Shown in pieces: positions 22,186-33,364 of a stretch of DNA of 64,000 nucleotides. A program made the position numbers and the translations under genes. Position 1 is the first letter of the stretch. Each line of letters begins with the position of its first letter. The notes under the pieces are model-generated. The model worked only from the letters and a program-made list of their open reading frames with translations. It was not told the origin of the DNA and ran no database searches. This stretch comes from Theropithecus gelada. Taxonomy: Eukaryota; Chordata; Mammalia; Primates; Cercopithecidae. Location of the stretch: contig NC_037681.1 of assembly GCF_003255815.1 (NCBI RefSeq), forward strand, positions 61,705,690-61,769,689. The letters are read 5' to 3'.

Positions 22186-22314
22186 TGAGACGAAGCTTCC
22201 AGAGGAATGATCAGGCAGCAACATTTGCCATTTTACAATATTTGCAGTTCTGCAGCCTCTGCTGCTGATACCCAGGCAAACGGTCTGGAGTGGACCTCCA
22301 GGAAATACCAACAG
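22186..22314 (+). promoter_or_regulatory. L1PA 5' UTR segment known as ZNF93 target
   Basis: From about 'gacgaagcttccagagg' to 'gtggacctccaggaaatacc' the 5' UTR contains the block that L1PA3 and younger elements lost by a 129-bp deletion. Published work on KRAB zinc-finger control of L1 identifies this block as the ZNF93 binding region. Boundaries here are approximate. Its presence dates the copy to before that deletion and predicts, but does not show, KAP1-type silencing. Confidence 0.7.
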
Positions 22315-22433
22315 ACCTGCAGCTGAGGGTCCTGACTGTTAGAAGGAAAACTGACAAATGGAAAGGACATCCACACCAAAACCCCATCTGTACGTCACCA
22401 TCATCAAGACCAAAGGTAGATAAAACCACAAAG

Positions 22434-23463
22434 ATGGAGAGAAACCAGAGCAGAAAAGCTGAAAATTCTAAAAATCAGAGCGCCTCTTCTCCTCCAAAGG
22501 AACACGGCTCCTTGCCAGCAATGGAACAAAGCTGTGTGCTGTGTGAAGAATGACTTTGACGAATTGAGAGAAGACGGCTTCAGAACATCGGTAATAACTT
22601 CTCAGAGCTAAAGGAAGATGTTCAAATACATCGTAAAGAAGCTAAAAACCTTGAAAAAAAATTGGACAAACGGCTAACTTGAATAAACAGCATAGAGAAG
22701 ACCTTAAATGACCTGATGGAGCTGGAAACCATGGCACGAGAACTACATGACACATGCACAACCTTCAGTAGCCTATTCAATCAAGTGGAAGAAAGGGTAT
22801 CAGTGATTGAAGATCAAATTAATGAAATGAAGCAAGAAGAGAAGTTTAGAGGAAAAAGAGTAAAAAGAAATGAACAAAGCCTCCAAGAAATATGGGACTA
22901 TGTGAAAAGACCAAATCTACGTCTGATTGGTGTGCCTGAAAGTGACGGGGGGAATGGAACCAAGTTGGAAAATACTCTGCAGGATACTATCCAGGAGAAC
23001 TTCCCCAACCTGGCAAGGCAGGCCAACATTCAAATTCAGGAAATACAGAGAATGCCACAAAGATACTCCTCAAGCTGAGCAACTTCAAGACACATAATTG
23101 TGAGATTCACCAAAGTTGAAATGAAGGAAAAAAATGTTAAGGGCAACCAGAGAGAACGGTCAGGCTACCCACAAAGGGAAACCCATCAGACTAACAGCAG
23201 ATCTCTCAGCAGAAACTCTACAAGCCAGAAGAGAGTGGGGGCCAATAGTCAACATTCTTAAAGAAAAGAATTTTCAACTCAGAATTTCATAGCCAGCCAA
23301 ACTAAGCTTCATAAGTAAAGGAGAAATAAAATCCTTTACAGACAAGCAAATGCTGAGAGATTTTGTCACCACCAGGCCTGCCTTACAAGATCTCCTGAAG
23401 GAAGCATTACACATGGAAAGGAACAACCAGTAGCAGTCACTGCAAAAACATGCCAAATTGTAA
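22434..23463 (+). pseudogene. L1 ORF1 (ORF1p RNA-binding protein) pseudogene
   Basis: ATG at 22434 follows the usual 5' UTR end; the stop corresponds to TAA at 23461. Intact ORF1p (about 338 aa) is a trimeric coiled-coil RNA-binding protein that coats L1 RNA. Here a ~7-bp excess near 22536-22547 shifts the frame and gives TGA at 22551. A longer frame (22716-23078) in the original phase covers the end of the coiled coil and the RRM region ('WDYVKRPNLRLIGVPESD') and ends at a nonsense TGA. An extra A in the run near 23130 shifts the C-terminal domain, and a TAG occurs near 23432. Not functional. Confidence 0.95.
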
Positions 23464-23526
23464 AGACCATCGATGCCAGGAAGAAACTGCATCAACTAAT
23501 GAGCAAAATAACCAGCTAACATCATG

Positions 23527-26500
23527 ATGACAGGATCAAATTCACACATAACAATATTAACTTTAAATGTAAATGGGCTAAATGCTCCAACTAAAGGATT
23601 CAGACTGGCAAATTAGATAAAAAGTCAAGACCCATCAGTGTGCCGTATTCAGGAGACCCATCTCATGTACAGAGACACACATAGGCTCAAAATAAAGGGA
23701 TGGAGGAAGATTTACCAAGCAAATGGAAAAAAAAAGGCAGGGTTTGCAATCCTAGTCTCTGATAAAACAAACTTTAAACCAACAAAGATCAGAAGAGACA
23801 AAGAAGGGCATTACATAATGGTAAAGGGATCAATTCAACAAGAAGAGCTAACTATCCTAAATATATATGCACCCAATACAGTAGCACCCAGATCCATAAA
23901 GCAAGTCCTTAGAGACCCACACAGAGACTTAGACTCCCACACAATAATAATGGGAGACTTTAACACCCCACTGTCAACATTAGATAGATCCACGAGACAG
24001 AAAGTTAACAAGGATATCCAGGAATTGAACTCAGCTCTGCACCAAGCAGAACTAGTAGACATCTACAGGACTCTCCACCCCAAATCAACAGAATATACGT
24101 TCTTCTCAGCACCACATCACACTTACTCAAAAATTGACCACATAGTTGGAAGTACAGCACTCCTCACCAAAGGTAAAAGAACAGAAATTATAACAAACTG
24201 TTTCTCAGACCACAGTACAATCAAACTAGAACTCAGGATTAAGAAACTCACTCAAAACCACTCAACTACATGGAAACTGAACAACCTGCTCCTGAATGAC
24301 TACTGCGTATATAACGAAATGAAGGCAGTAATAAAGATGTTCTCTGAAACCAATGAGAACAAAGACAAAACATACCAGAATCTCTGGGACACATTTAAAG
24401 CAGTGAGTAGAGGGAAATTTACAGCACTAAATGCCCACAAGAGAAAGTAGGAAAGATCTCAAATTGACATCCTAACATCACAATTAAAAGAACTAGAGAA
24501 GCAAGAGCAAACACATTCAAAAGCTAGCAGAAGGCAAGAAATAACTAAGATCAGAGCAGAACTGAAGGAGATAGAGACACAAAAAATAAAACCTTCAAAA
24601 AATCAATGAATGCAGGAGCTGGTTTTTTGAAAAGATCAACAAAATTGATAGATTGCTAGCAAGACTAATAAAGAAGAAAAAAGAGAAGAACCAAATAGAT
24701 GCAATAAAAAATGATAAAGGGGATATCATCACCGATCCCACAGAGATAGAAACTACCATCAGAGAATACTATAAACACCTCTACACAAATAAACTAGACA
24801 ATCTAGAAGAAATGGATAAATTCCTGGATACATACACCCTCCCAAGACTAAACCAGGAAGAAGGTAAATCCCTGAATAGACCAATAACAGGCTCTGAAAT
24901 TGAGGCAATAATTAAGAGCCTACCAACCAAAAAAAAAAAATCCAGGACCACACAGATTCACAATTGAATTCTACCAGAGGTACAAAGAGAAGCTAGTACC
25001 ATTCCTTCTGAAACAAGTCCAATCAATAGAAAAAGAGGGAATCCTCCGTAACTCATTTTGTAAGGCCAGCATCATCCTGATACCAAAGCCTGGCAAAGAT
25101 ACAACAAAAAAAGAGAATTTTAGACCAATATCCCTGATGAACATCGATGCAAAAATCCTCAATAAAATACTGGCAAACCGAATCCAGCAGCATATCAAAA
25201 AGTTTATCCACCATGATCAAGGGGGCTTCATCCCTGGGATGCAAGGCTGGTTCAACATACACAAATCAATAAATGTAATGCATTATAAAACCAAAAACAT
25301 AAAGCACATGATTATCTCAATAGATGCAGAAAAGGCCTTTGACAAAATTCAACAGTGCTTCATGCTAAAAACTCTCAATAAATTAGGTATCGATGGAACG
25401 TATCTCAAAATAATAAGAGCTATTTATGACAAACCCACAGCCAATATCATACTTAATGGGCAGAAACTGGAAGCATTCTCTTTGAAAACTGGCACAAGAC
25501 AGGGATGCCCTCTTTCACCACTCCTATGCAACATAGTGTTGCAAGTTGTGGCCAGGGCAATCAGGCAGGAGAAAGAAATGAAAGGTATTCAATTAGGAAA
25601 AGAGGAAGTCAAATTGTCCCTATTTGCAGATGACATGATTGTATATTTAGAAAACCCCATCATCTCAGCCCAAAATCTCCTTAAGCTGATAAGCAACTTC
25701 AGCAAAGTCTCAGGATACAAAATCAATGTGCAGAAATCACAAGCATTCATATACACCAAAAACAGTCAAATCATGAATGAACTCCCATTCACAACTGCTT
25801 CAAAGAGAATAAAATACCTAGGAATACAACTTACAAGGGATGTGAAGGACCTCTTCAAGGAGAATTACAAACCACTGCTCAATGAAATAAAAGAGGACAC
25901 AAACAAATGGAAGAACATTCCATGCTCATGGATAGGAAGAATCAGTATCTTGAAAATGGCCATACTGCCCAAGGTAATTTATAGATTCAATGCCATCCCC
26001 ATCAAGCTACTAATGACTTTCTTCACAGAATTGGAAAAAACTACTTTTAAGTTCATAAGGAGCCAAAAAAGAGCGTGCATTGCCAAGACAATCCTAAGCC
26101 AAAAGAACAAAGCTGGAGGCACCACGCTACCTGACTTCAAACTGTACTACAGGCTACAGCAACCAAAACAGCATGGTACTGGTACCAAAACAGAGATATA
26201 GACCAATGGAACAGAACAGAGCCCTCAGAAATAATACCACACATCTATAACCATCACCATCTGATCTTTGACAAACCTGACAAAAACAGGAAATGGGGAA
26301 AGGATTCCCTATTTAATAAATGGTGCTGGGAAAACGGTTAGCCACATGTAGCAAGCTGAAACTAGATCCCTTCCTTACACCTTATACAAAAATTAATTCA
26401 AGATGGATTAAAGACTTAAATGTCAGATCTAAAACCATAAAAACCCTAGAAGAAAACCTAGGCAATACCATTCAGGACATAGGCATGGGCAAGGACTTCA

Positions 26501-27343
26501 TGTCTAAAACACAAAAAGCAACAGCAGCAAAAGCCAAAATTGACAAATGGGATCTCATTAAACTAAAGAGCTTCTGCACAGCAAAAGAAACTACCATCAG
26601 AGTGAACAGGCAACCTACAGAATGGGAGAAAATTTTTTCAATCTACCCATCTGACAAAAGCCTAATATCCAGAATCTACAAAGAACTTAAACAAATTTAC
26701 AAGAAAAAATCAAACAACCCCATCAAAAAGTGGGCAAAGGATATGAACAGACGTTTCTCAAAAGAAGACATTTATACAACCAACAGACACATGTAAAAAT
26801 GCTTATCATCACTGGCCATCAGAGAAATGCAAATCAAAACCACAATGAGATACCATCTCACACCAGTTAGAATGGCAATCAATAAAAAGTTAGGAAACAA
26901 CAGGTGCTGGAGAGGATGTGGAGAAATAGGAACACTTTTACCCTGTGTGGAACTGTAAACTAGTTCAACCACTGTGGAAGACAGTGTGGCGACTCCTCAA
27001 GGATCTAGAACTAGAAATACCATTTGACTCAGCCATCCCATTACTGGGTATCTATCCAAAGGATTATAAATCATGCTGCTATAAAGACACATGAACACAT
27101 ATGTTTACTGTGGCACTATTCACAATAGCAAAGACTTGGAACCAAACCAGATGTCCATCAATGATAGACTGGATTAAGAAAATGTGGCACATATACACCA
27201 TGGAATACTATGCAGCCATAAAAAAAGATGAGTTCGTGTCCTTTGTAGGGACATAGATGAAGCTGGAAACCATCATTCTGAGCAAACTATCGCAAGGACA
27301 GAAAACAAAACATCACATGTTCTCACTCATAGGTGGGAATTGA
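23527..27343 (+). pseudogene. L1 ORF2 (endonuclease/reverse transcriptase) pseudogene
   Basis: ATG at 23527 and TGA at 27341 match the normal ORF2 ends (about 1275 codons). ORF2p nicks target DNA and reverse-transcribes L1 RNA. Endonuclease residues are visible: N14, E43, D and N of 'MGDFN', D of 'SKIDH', H of 'SDHS'. A nonsense TAG replaces a Trp at codon 30 and another TAG ends the endonuclease frame at 24450. The frame shifts by about 24600, in an A-run at 24930, and near 26150. The RT frame 25137-26201 keeps the 'FADD' active-site motif. The C-terminal frame (26320-26796) ends before the Cys-rich region. Not functional. Confidence 0.96.
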
Positions 27344-27386
27344 ACAATGAGAACACTTGGACACAGGGTGGGGAACACCACACACT

Positions 27387-27420
27387 GGGGCCTGTCGTGG
27401 GGTAGGGGAAGGGAGGAGGG
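27387..27420 (+). other. L1 3' UTR G-rich tract (G-quadruplex motif)
   Basis: Runs of GGGG (27387, 27399, 27405) and GGG (27411, 27418) with short loops meet the usual four-run G-quadruplex pattern. This conserved polypurine tract is a standard part of primate L1 3' UTRs. Confidence 0.85.
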
Positions 27421-27556
27421 ATAGCATTAGGAGATAAACCTAATGTAAATGACGAGTTAATGGATGCAGCACATCAACATGGCACATGTATACATATGTA
27501 ACAAACCTGCACGTTGTGTACATGTACCCTAGAACTTATAGTATAACTTTTTTAAA

Positions 27557-27570
27557 AAGCATAAAATAGA
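27557..27570 (+). repeat. L1 target-site duplication, right copy
   Basis: AAGCATAAAATAGA, one mismatch (A to C at the fourth base) from the left copy at 21421-21434. The L1 poly-A tail next to it has decayed to 'cttttttaaaa' and the AATAAA signal is lost. Confidence 0.93.
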
Positions 27571-27830
27571 TTTTCTCTATATGATGACTTTGTCTGAAAC
27601 ACTGGGAATTCTATCAGACGATTGTTACTCCCATATCCAAAGATAAAAGTTAATGGAAAACCACTGAGGGGGAAAAGTGATTTTTTCTAGTTAATCATCA
27701 GGTAAAGAATCACAACAATAGAAACTGTTGACTTAAGGGAAAATGGAATGACCTATGGAATGAGTTATAAATATCAACTACAACTTTAGGCCGTTTGTAG
27801 AAAAAAAGACAGGAGTAGCTTTACATACCA
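27571..27830 (+). pseudogene. ERVL internal relic, right part (continues 21434)
   Basis: Immediately after the L1 duplication the ERVL-type sequence resumes. Blocks resembling the end of the dUTPase-coding region appear in order: 'aaagttaatggaaaaccact' (27647), 'aggtaaagaatcacaacaat' (27700) and 'gagttataaatatcaactac' (27760). Reading is broken. With the left part it makes an uninterrupted match once the L1 and one duplication are set aside, which supports both the identification and the insertion boundary. Confidence 0.6.
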
Positions 27831-28898
27831 TCTCTTTTGCTTATTATATACAATGTATTTGTCTATGTTAACTAATTTGATTTTTCCTTTCCCTTTCCTC
27901 TTATTATTTCATATAATGATTATTGGAAATTATCAATGTTAGAATTTATTATTTAGTTTTCCATACATTCAAGTAGAGCTGTGACTGAATAAGAGGAGTA
28001 TTATCATTGCTTGGGGATAGAGACAGGTACTGTTGGAATTCTGTGTCTATCCTTTCTGGAATGAGGATGAGTAGTACATCTTTGTTTGTACAAAGGCTAC
28101 TTGATTCTTGTTAAAGAGAAGCATATAAGGTTGTTCAAATAAATGTATATAAATGCTTAATAACTAAAACAGTGAACTGTGCTTCTTTTTAGGCTCTTGT
28201 CTCTGGTCCAAATCTATTCTTCTGTCCTCATTTTGCGATGTTGGGCTGAGATCCAGTAGTGTGATAGAGCCAAATCATAGCAACACACAAGAGCCAATTG
28301 TCAAATTTTCAGGAATTTTGAGAGCTAGCTATTAAATAGTTATTATTTTTAAAATATGCAAACCTAATATTAAATAAATACTAAATATAAAAAATTAATA
28401 CTCAAAACATTGCTACTTAAGTACTGCATCTTATTATCTACTTTGAAGTAATTTACATCAACTGTATTTGTATTGTATCTGAGTAATATCTTTGTACTGT
28501 TTCATCATGTTGATATATTGAAATCAATTATGATGGAAATATGTTCACCATAAAAATAGGCAAGCTCTAAAAATAAGGGCTTTTTCAGAATCTGTTAAAC
28601 ATATAGCAGTATACCACTAATCGGGACACTGTAATAAAATTTTATTTATCAGTTAACCATCTTAATAGGTTGTGACAATAGATGCCATTAGCACAGGGAT
28701 ATTGAAAGGCGGGATGGTAAGAGAAATTTCCTTCTTCTTGTTTGATTGCTATTCTTGTTGGTAATTTAATGCCAATGTAAGCACTTCACCCTGGCAGCAG
28801 CTGTTGGCTCTAATCTTCAGCTTATTTCAACACTGCTAGTACCACATTGGATTCCAAAGAGTAATAGTTTGAAATCTTAGAGATAGGATGATAAAATG
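27831..28898. other. Unassigned AT-rich sequence
   Basis: Could include the ERVL 3' end, but I see no LTR that would close the element. No gene. Contains a few plausible polyadenylation hexamers that mean nothing at this AT content. Confidence 0.4.
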
Positions 28899-31249
28899 TA
28901 GTTATTTCTCAGTTATATTGTGGGTTCAGTTCCAGGATACCATAATAAAGTGAATATCACAATTAAGTGAGTCACATGACTTTTTATTTCTCAGTGCATA
29001 TAAAAGCTATATTTACACTATAGTGTAGCTATTAAATGTGCAATGGTATTTTGTCTAAAATATGTGTATTCCTTAATTTCAAAATATTTTATTGCTAAAA
29101 AATGTTAACAGTCATCTGAGTCTTCACTGAGTCATAACACTTTTCTTTGATGGAGAGCCTTCCACAGTGATGTTGGTTGCAAACTGATTAGGGTGTGCTT
29201 GCTGAAGGTTGACATGGCTGTGGCATTTCTTAAAATAAGATAACAATGAAGTTTGCCACATCAATTGACTCTTATTTTCACAAAAGATTCCTCTACATCA
29301 TGCAAATGCTGTTTGAAAGTAGAACTTCTTTCAAAATTAGAGACAATCATCTCAAACTCTCCACTGTTTTATCAACTAAGTTGATGTAATACTCTACATT
29401 CTTTGTTATCATTTCAACAATGTTCACAGCATTTTCCTCAGAAGTAGATTCTATCTCAAAAAACCACTTTCTTTGCTCATCCATAAGAAGCAACTTTTAA
29501 TCCATTCAAATTTTTATCATGATTTTATAGCAATGCAGTCATATCTTCAGGCCTACTTTTAGTTCTATTTCTTTCTATTTTCACTTCATCTGCAGTTACT
29601 TCCTACAGTGAAGCCTTGAACCTCTCAAAGTCATCTATGAGGGTTGGAATCAACTTCTTCCAAAGTCGTGTTGATGATGGTATCTTGGCTTCTTTCCATG
29701 AATCACAAATGTTGTTAATGGCATCTACAAGGGTCAATACTTTCCAGAAGATTTTTTGCTTACTTTGCCCAGATACATCAGGGAAATCACTCTGTACTCC
29801 AGATACAGCCTTACAAAATGTATTTCTTAAATAATAAGACTTGAAAGTCAAAATTACTCCTTTATCCATGGGCTGCACAATGGATGTTGTGCTGACAGGC
29901 ATATCACATCAGTCTTCTTGTATATCCCCACCAGAGCTCTTGAATGACCATGTGCATTGTCAAGGAGAAGTAACACGTTGAAAGAAATATTTTTTTCTGA
30001 GTAGTAGGTCTCAACAGCGAGCTTAAAATATTCAGTAAACCATGCTGTAAAGAGGTATTTTTATAGCATGCTGGGCTTCATTGTACCATTATGGAGCATG
30101 GGCAGAGCAGATTTAGCATAATCCTTAAGGGCCCTAGAGTATTCAGAATGGTAAATGAGCATTTGCTTCAACTTAAGGTTACCAGCTGCATTGGCCCCTA
30201 ACAAGACAGTCAGGCTGTTCTTTGAACTTTAAAGCCAGATATTGACTTCTCCTCTCTAGCTAAGAAAGTCCTAGATGGCATTCTCTTCCAATAGAAGGTT
30301 TATTTTGTCTATACTGAAAATCGGTTGTATAGTGTAGCCGTCTTCATCAGTGGTCTTAGCTAGATCTTATGGATAACTTTGCTGCAGCTTCTACATCAGC
30401 ATTTGCTGCTTCACCTTATGCTTTTGTGTTATGGAGATGGTCACTTTCCTTAAACCTCATGAACCCACCTCTGCTAGTTTCAGACTTTTCTTCTGCAGCT
30501 TCCTCACATTCAAAAATTTAAAGAGCGAGTTAGGGCCTTGCTCTGGATTAGGCTTTGTTGTGGTTGATTTATCTTCTATCCAGACTACTAAAACTTTCTC
30601 CATATTAGCAACAAGGCTGTTTTGCTTTCTTATCAGGCATGTGTTCCCTGGAGTAGCACTTTTAATTTCTTTCAAGAACTTTTCCTTTATATGCAGAACC
30701 TGACTAACTGTTTGGCTCTAGAGGACTACCTTTTGGCTTGTCTCAGCTTTCAACATGCCTTCCTCATTAATCTTAATCATTTCTAGTATATTACTTCAAG
30801 TGAGAAATGTGTGACTATTCCTTTCACTTGAACACTTAGAGGCCGTTGTAGCATTATTAATTGGCCTAATTTCAATGTTATTGTGTTTCTGGGAATACAG
30901 AAGCCCAAGAGAAGGAGAGAAATGAGGGAATGGCCAGTTGGTGGAGCAGTCAGAACACACACATTTACTGATTCAGTTTACCATCTTATATGGGTGTGGT
31001 TCATAGTGCCTGAAAACAATTACGTTAGTAACATCAAAAATCACTAATCACAGATCACTGTAACAGATAAAATAATAATGAAAAAGCTTGAAATATTATG
31101 GTAATTAACAAAAGGTTACACAGAGTTACAAAGTGAGCACACTGTTGAAAAAATGGTACCTATAGACTTGTTTAATGCAGGGTTGACACAAACCTTCAAT
31201 TTGTAAAACACACAATATCTGTGAAGCATAATAAAATGAGGTATGCCTA
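28899..31249 (-). mobile_element. Tigger1 DNA transposon, nearly complete
   Basis: A ~2.35-kb mariner-superfamily (pogo/Tigger) element, close to the ~2.4-kb consensus. The minus-strand 5' end is clear: 'aaaatgaggtatgcct' at 31234-31248 is the reverse complement of the Tigger1 terminal repeat, and the plus-strand flank is TA. The other end ('tagttatttctcagttatat') is a decayed copy of the inverted repeat, flanked by TG where TA is expected. The interior follows Tigger1 throughout with only small deletions. Cut-and-paste transposition by this family ended in early primates; this copy cannot move. Confidence 0.93.
29110..30846 (-). pseudogene. Tigger1 transposase pseudogene
   Basis: Encoded on the minus strand. 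Intact Tigger transposase has an N-terminal CENP-B/pogo-like helix-turn-helix and a DDE catalytic core. Recognisable pieces: 30457-30675 carries the 'NMEKVLVVWIEDKS' region of the DNA-binding half, and 29603-29902 carries 'VQPMDKGVILTFKSYYLRNT' from the DDE domain. The start codon position (30844-30846) reads ACG instead of ATG, and frameshifts and a deletion after the 'WIED' motif separate the pieces. The C-terminal end is approximate. Confidence 0.88.
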
Positions 31250-32344
31250 TATGCCTAATTCCTATTGAACTTTTCTCCTTTGACCCAACTATTCAAAAAG
31301 AGATCCAGTCTGGTTTTGACAGTTCTTACCTAAATTGGATTCTATTTAATCATGTTATATTTTTATTATTATTCATTATAATTTGACATTTAGTATACAA
31401 TATTTGATGGATGTTATATGCTAAATATACTAATGTCACAAATTTCTCAAATCTTTTTGGTCCTGTTTCCTTCTCTTCTCCTCCTGAAGTTACTTCTTAA
31501 AACACACAGAATTATTTCTTCTGTAGCTAAAAACAAATGTTATCTTTAAAATTGTTTATTATTTTCCTCATACTCAAAATAGAGTCCATGAACACCTCTC
31601 CTTCATTTACATGAAAAAATATTTGAAAATTAATTATAATAATCAATGTCAACAGATTTATATAAATGTTTAATTATTTTTTCATGAGTGAATATTTTAA
31701 ATTACTGATAATTGAATCACACACCCACACAGTGAAACAATCACATCATTCTTATTGTGAATTATATTAGTGAAAGTTAGGCCAGATGGTCTTGTCTTAT
31801 CTTCTTCATTTTTTTTCTTTCTTTTTTTTTTTTTTTTTTTTTGGTAAGATTCATACCTAGTTAGAGAAGCCTTTTGTGTGAACTCTTATATGATGACATA
31901 ATTTCCCTGTTAATTATCAACAATACAAAGTTAACAATAATCCTTTATTTTTGTCATACATGAAGCCTTGCTCATACAATATTTGTTCGCATTTTTTCTG
32001 CTATAATGTCTTCCAGTAACAGTGTGTTAATGTGTATACATCCAATGCGTGTAAGCAAAGCTTTCTTCTTTTTCATACTGCTATTTATTACATTTAGTGA
32101 TTAGCTATTCAGTGGGAAGCACTAGTAATAGTTACTAAATTTTCATATTTTGCAAGCGACTACTGTCAAATATAATGTAAATATAGTCTTTACAAATATA
32201 AAAAATGCCAGCTTTCAGCAATATATTGGGCTTGTAAACATATAATGTAAATTACCCTTGTTTTCCTTAGACTTCATTTTGTAGTATTATTTTCCATCTT
32301 CTGAAATATAGAGCTTCGTTAATGCAATGGAAGCCTCACTAATA
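31250..32344. other. Unassigned AT-rich sequence
   Basis: No gene or nameable repeat. A long T-rich run (about 31808-31842) is present without an adjacent Alu or L1 body. Confidence 0.45.
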
Positions 32345-32690
32345 CAGCCATTCATCACTTAACAACAGAGATATATTCTGAGAAATGCATTATTAGGCAA
32401 TTTCATCCTTGTGCAAACACTGTAGAGTGCACTTACACAAACCTATGCTATAGCGTACTGCATACGTGGGCTTTGTGGACTAGCCTACTGCTCCTAGGCT
32501 ACAAACCTATACAACATGTTACCGTACAGAATTTTGAAGACAAGAGTAACATAATGGTAAGTATCTGTGTATCTAAACATCTCTTAACAAAGAAAAGGTA
32601 CTGTAAAAATAGAATATCATAACCTTATGGGACCACCTTCATATACGTGGTTCATCATTGACTGAAGTGTCATTATGTGACACATGGCTT
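32345..32690 (+). mobile_element. Non-autonomous Tigger element (MER8-like)
   Basis: Starts 'cagccattcatcacttaaca' after a TA and ends 'gtgacacatggctt', decayed complementary terminal repeats. Internal blocks 'gagaaatgcattattaggca', 'gctcctaggctacaaaccta' and 'ttatgggaccacc' fit the small Tigger-derived family usually called MER8 or Tigger4-related. At ~346 bp it is an internally deleted form with no coding region. The subfamily label is from memory. Confidence 0.75.
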
Positions 32691-33364
32691 ATTAAAATAA
32701 TTTAGCACCTATTCTGCCTTCAGAAAGATCTTAAACAAAATTATCCCATATATGCAAAACACTAATGTACCAAGGCACTGAAATTTTAACTCTCTAAAAA
32801 GGAAAATGGCTTATTACTGGCAGTTCAGGTAGATCAGGAGAGAGCTGGTTAAAGGCCTATAATTGATTTAAGAAGGGACTATAAAATCAAGAAGTTTTAA
32901 TAATGTCTTCTCATATATTATGTTAAGAATCATAAGAAGTATCTGGGAAATAGAATGAAACTAAGGTAATTAAATAATCAAGTGACCTGGTCCACTTGTG
33001 TTTATTCAGGTTATTCAGAGATTCCCCAGGCATATCATGTTAACTTGATCATACTTAATATTCATCAATAAAATAATTTATTTCTAGAAAATTTTTTTTC
33101 TTAAACCTATAAGAAAAAATCAAGAGATTATGAATTTATGGGTCTTTGTATTTTCTCTTGATGTTTCTAAATATGAAAACCCTCCTAGAATTCATAGAGT
33201 AGAAGGATTTATCATTGCTAGTATTTTAATCATTCATTTTTTTGCCTATTGCATTGTTATTTTTAAGAAAAACTATCTTGTTGAGGTAAATTTAATATTA
33301 TATACTATGCAAATTTCCATGCAATAAATTCACACCAGATGTACACCAAAAATGGTATACAATT
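32691..33364. other. Unassigned AT-rich sequence
   Basis: No gene or nameable repeat. Confidence 0.45.

Larger units (their letters stand above)
21435..27556 (+). mobile_element. Full-length L1 (L1PA lineage), 6.1 kb
   Basis: Starts with the canonical GGGGGAGG and ends in an L1 3' UTR with a degraded A-rich tail; total length about 6122 bp, as for intact primate L1. All parts are in order: 5' UTR with sense promoter (21435-22433), ORF1 (22434-23463), inter-ORF spacer, ORF2 (23527-27343) and 3' UTR with a G-rich tract. The 5' UTR keeps the ~129-bp segment absent from the youngest subfamilies, and 3' UTR blocks such as 'taatgtaaatgacgagttaa' place it among older L1PA groups (about L1PA4-L1PA8). 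Both ORFs are inactivated by stops and frameshifts. Target-site duplications flank it. Confidence 0.97.

Noticed and set aside
28899..31249. Tigger transposase as a domesticated gene
   Set aside because: The start codon is lost, frames are broken in several places and a deletion follows the DNA-binding half, so there is no sign of purifying selection on a protein.
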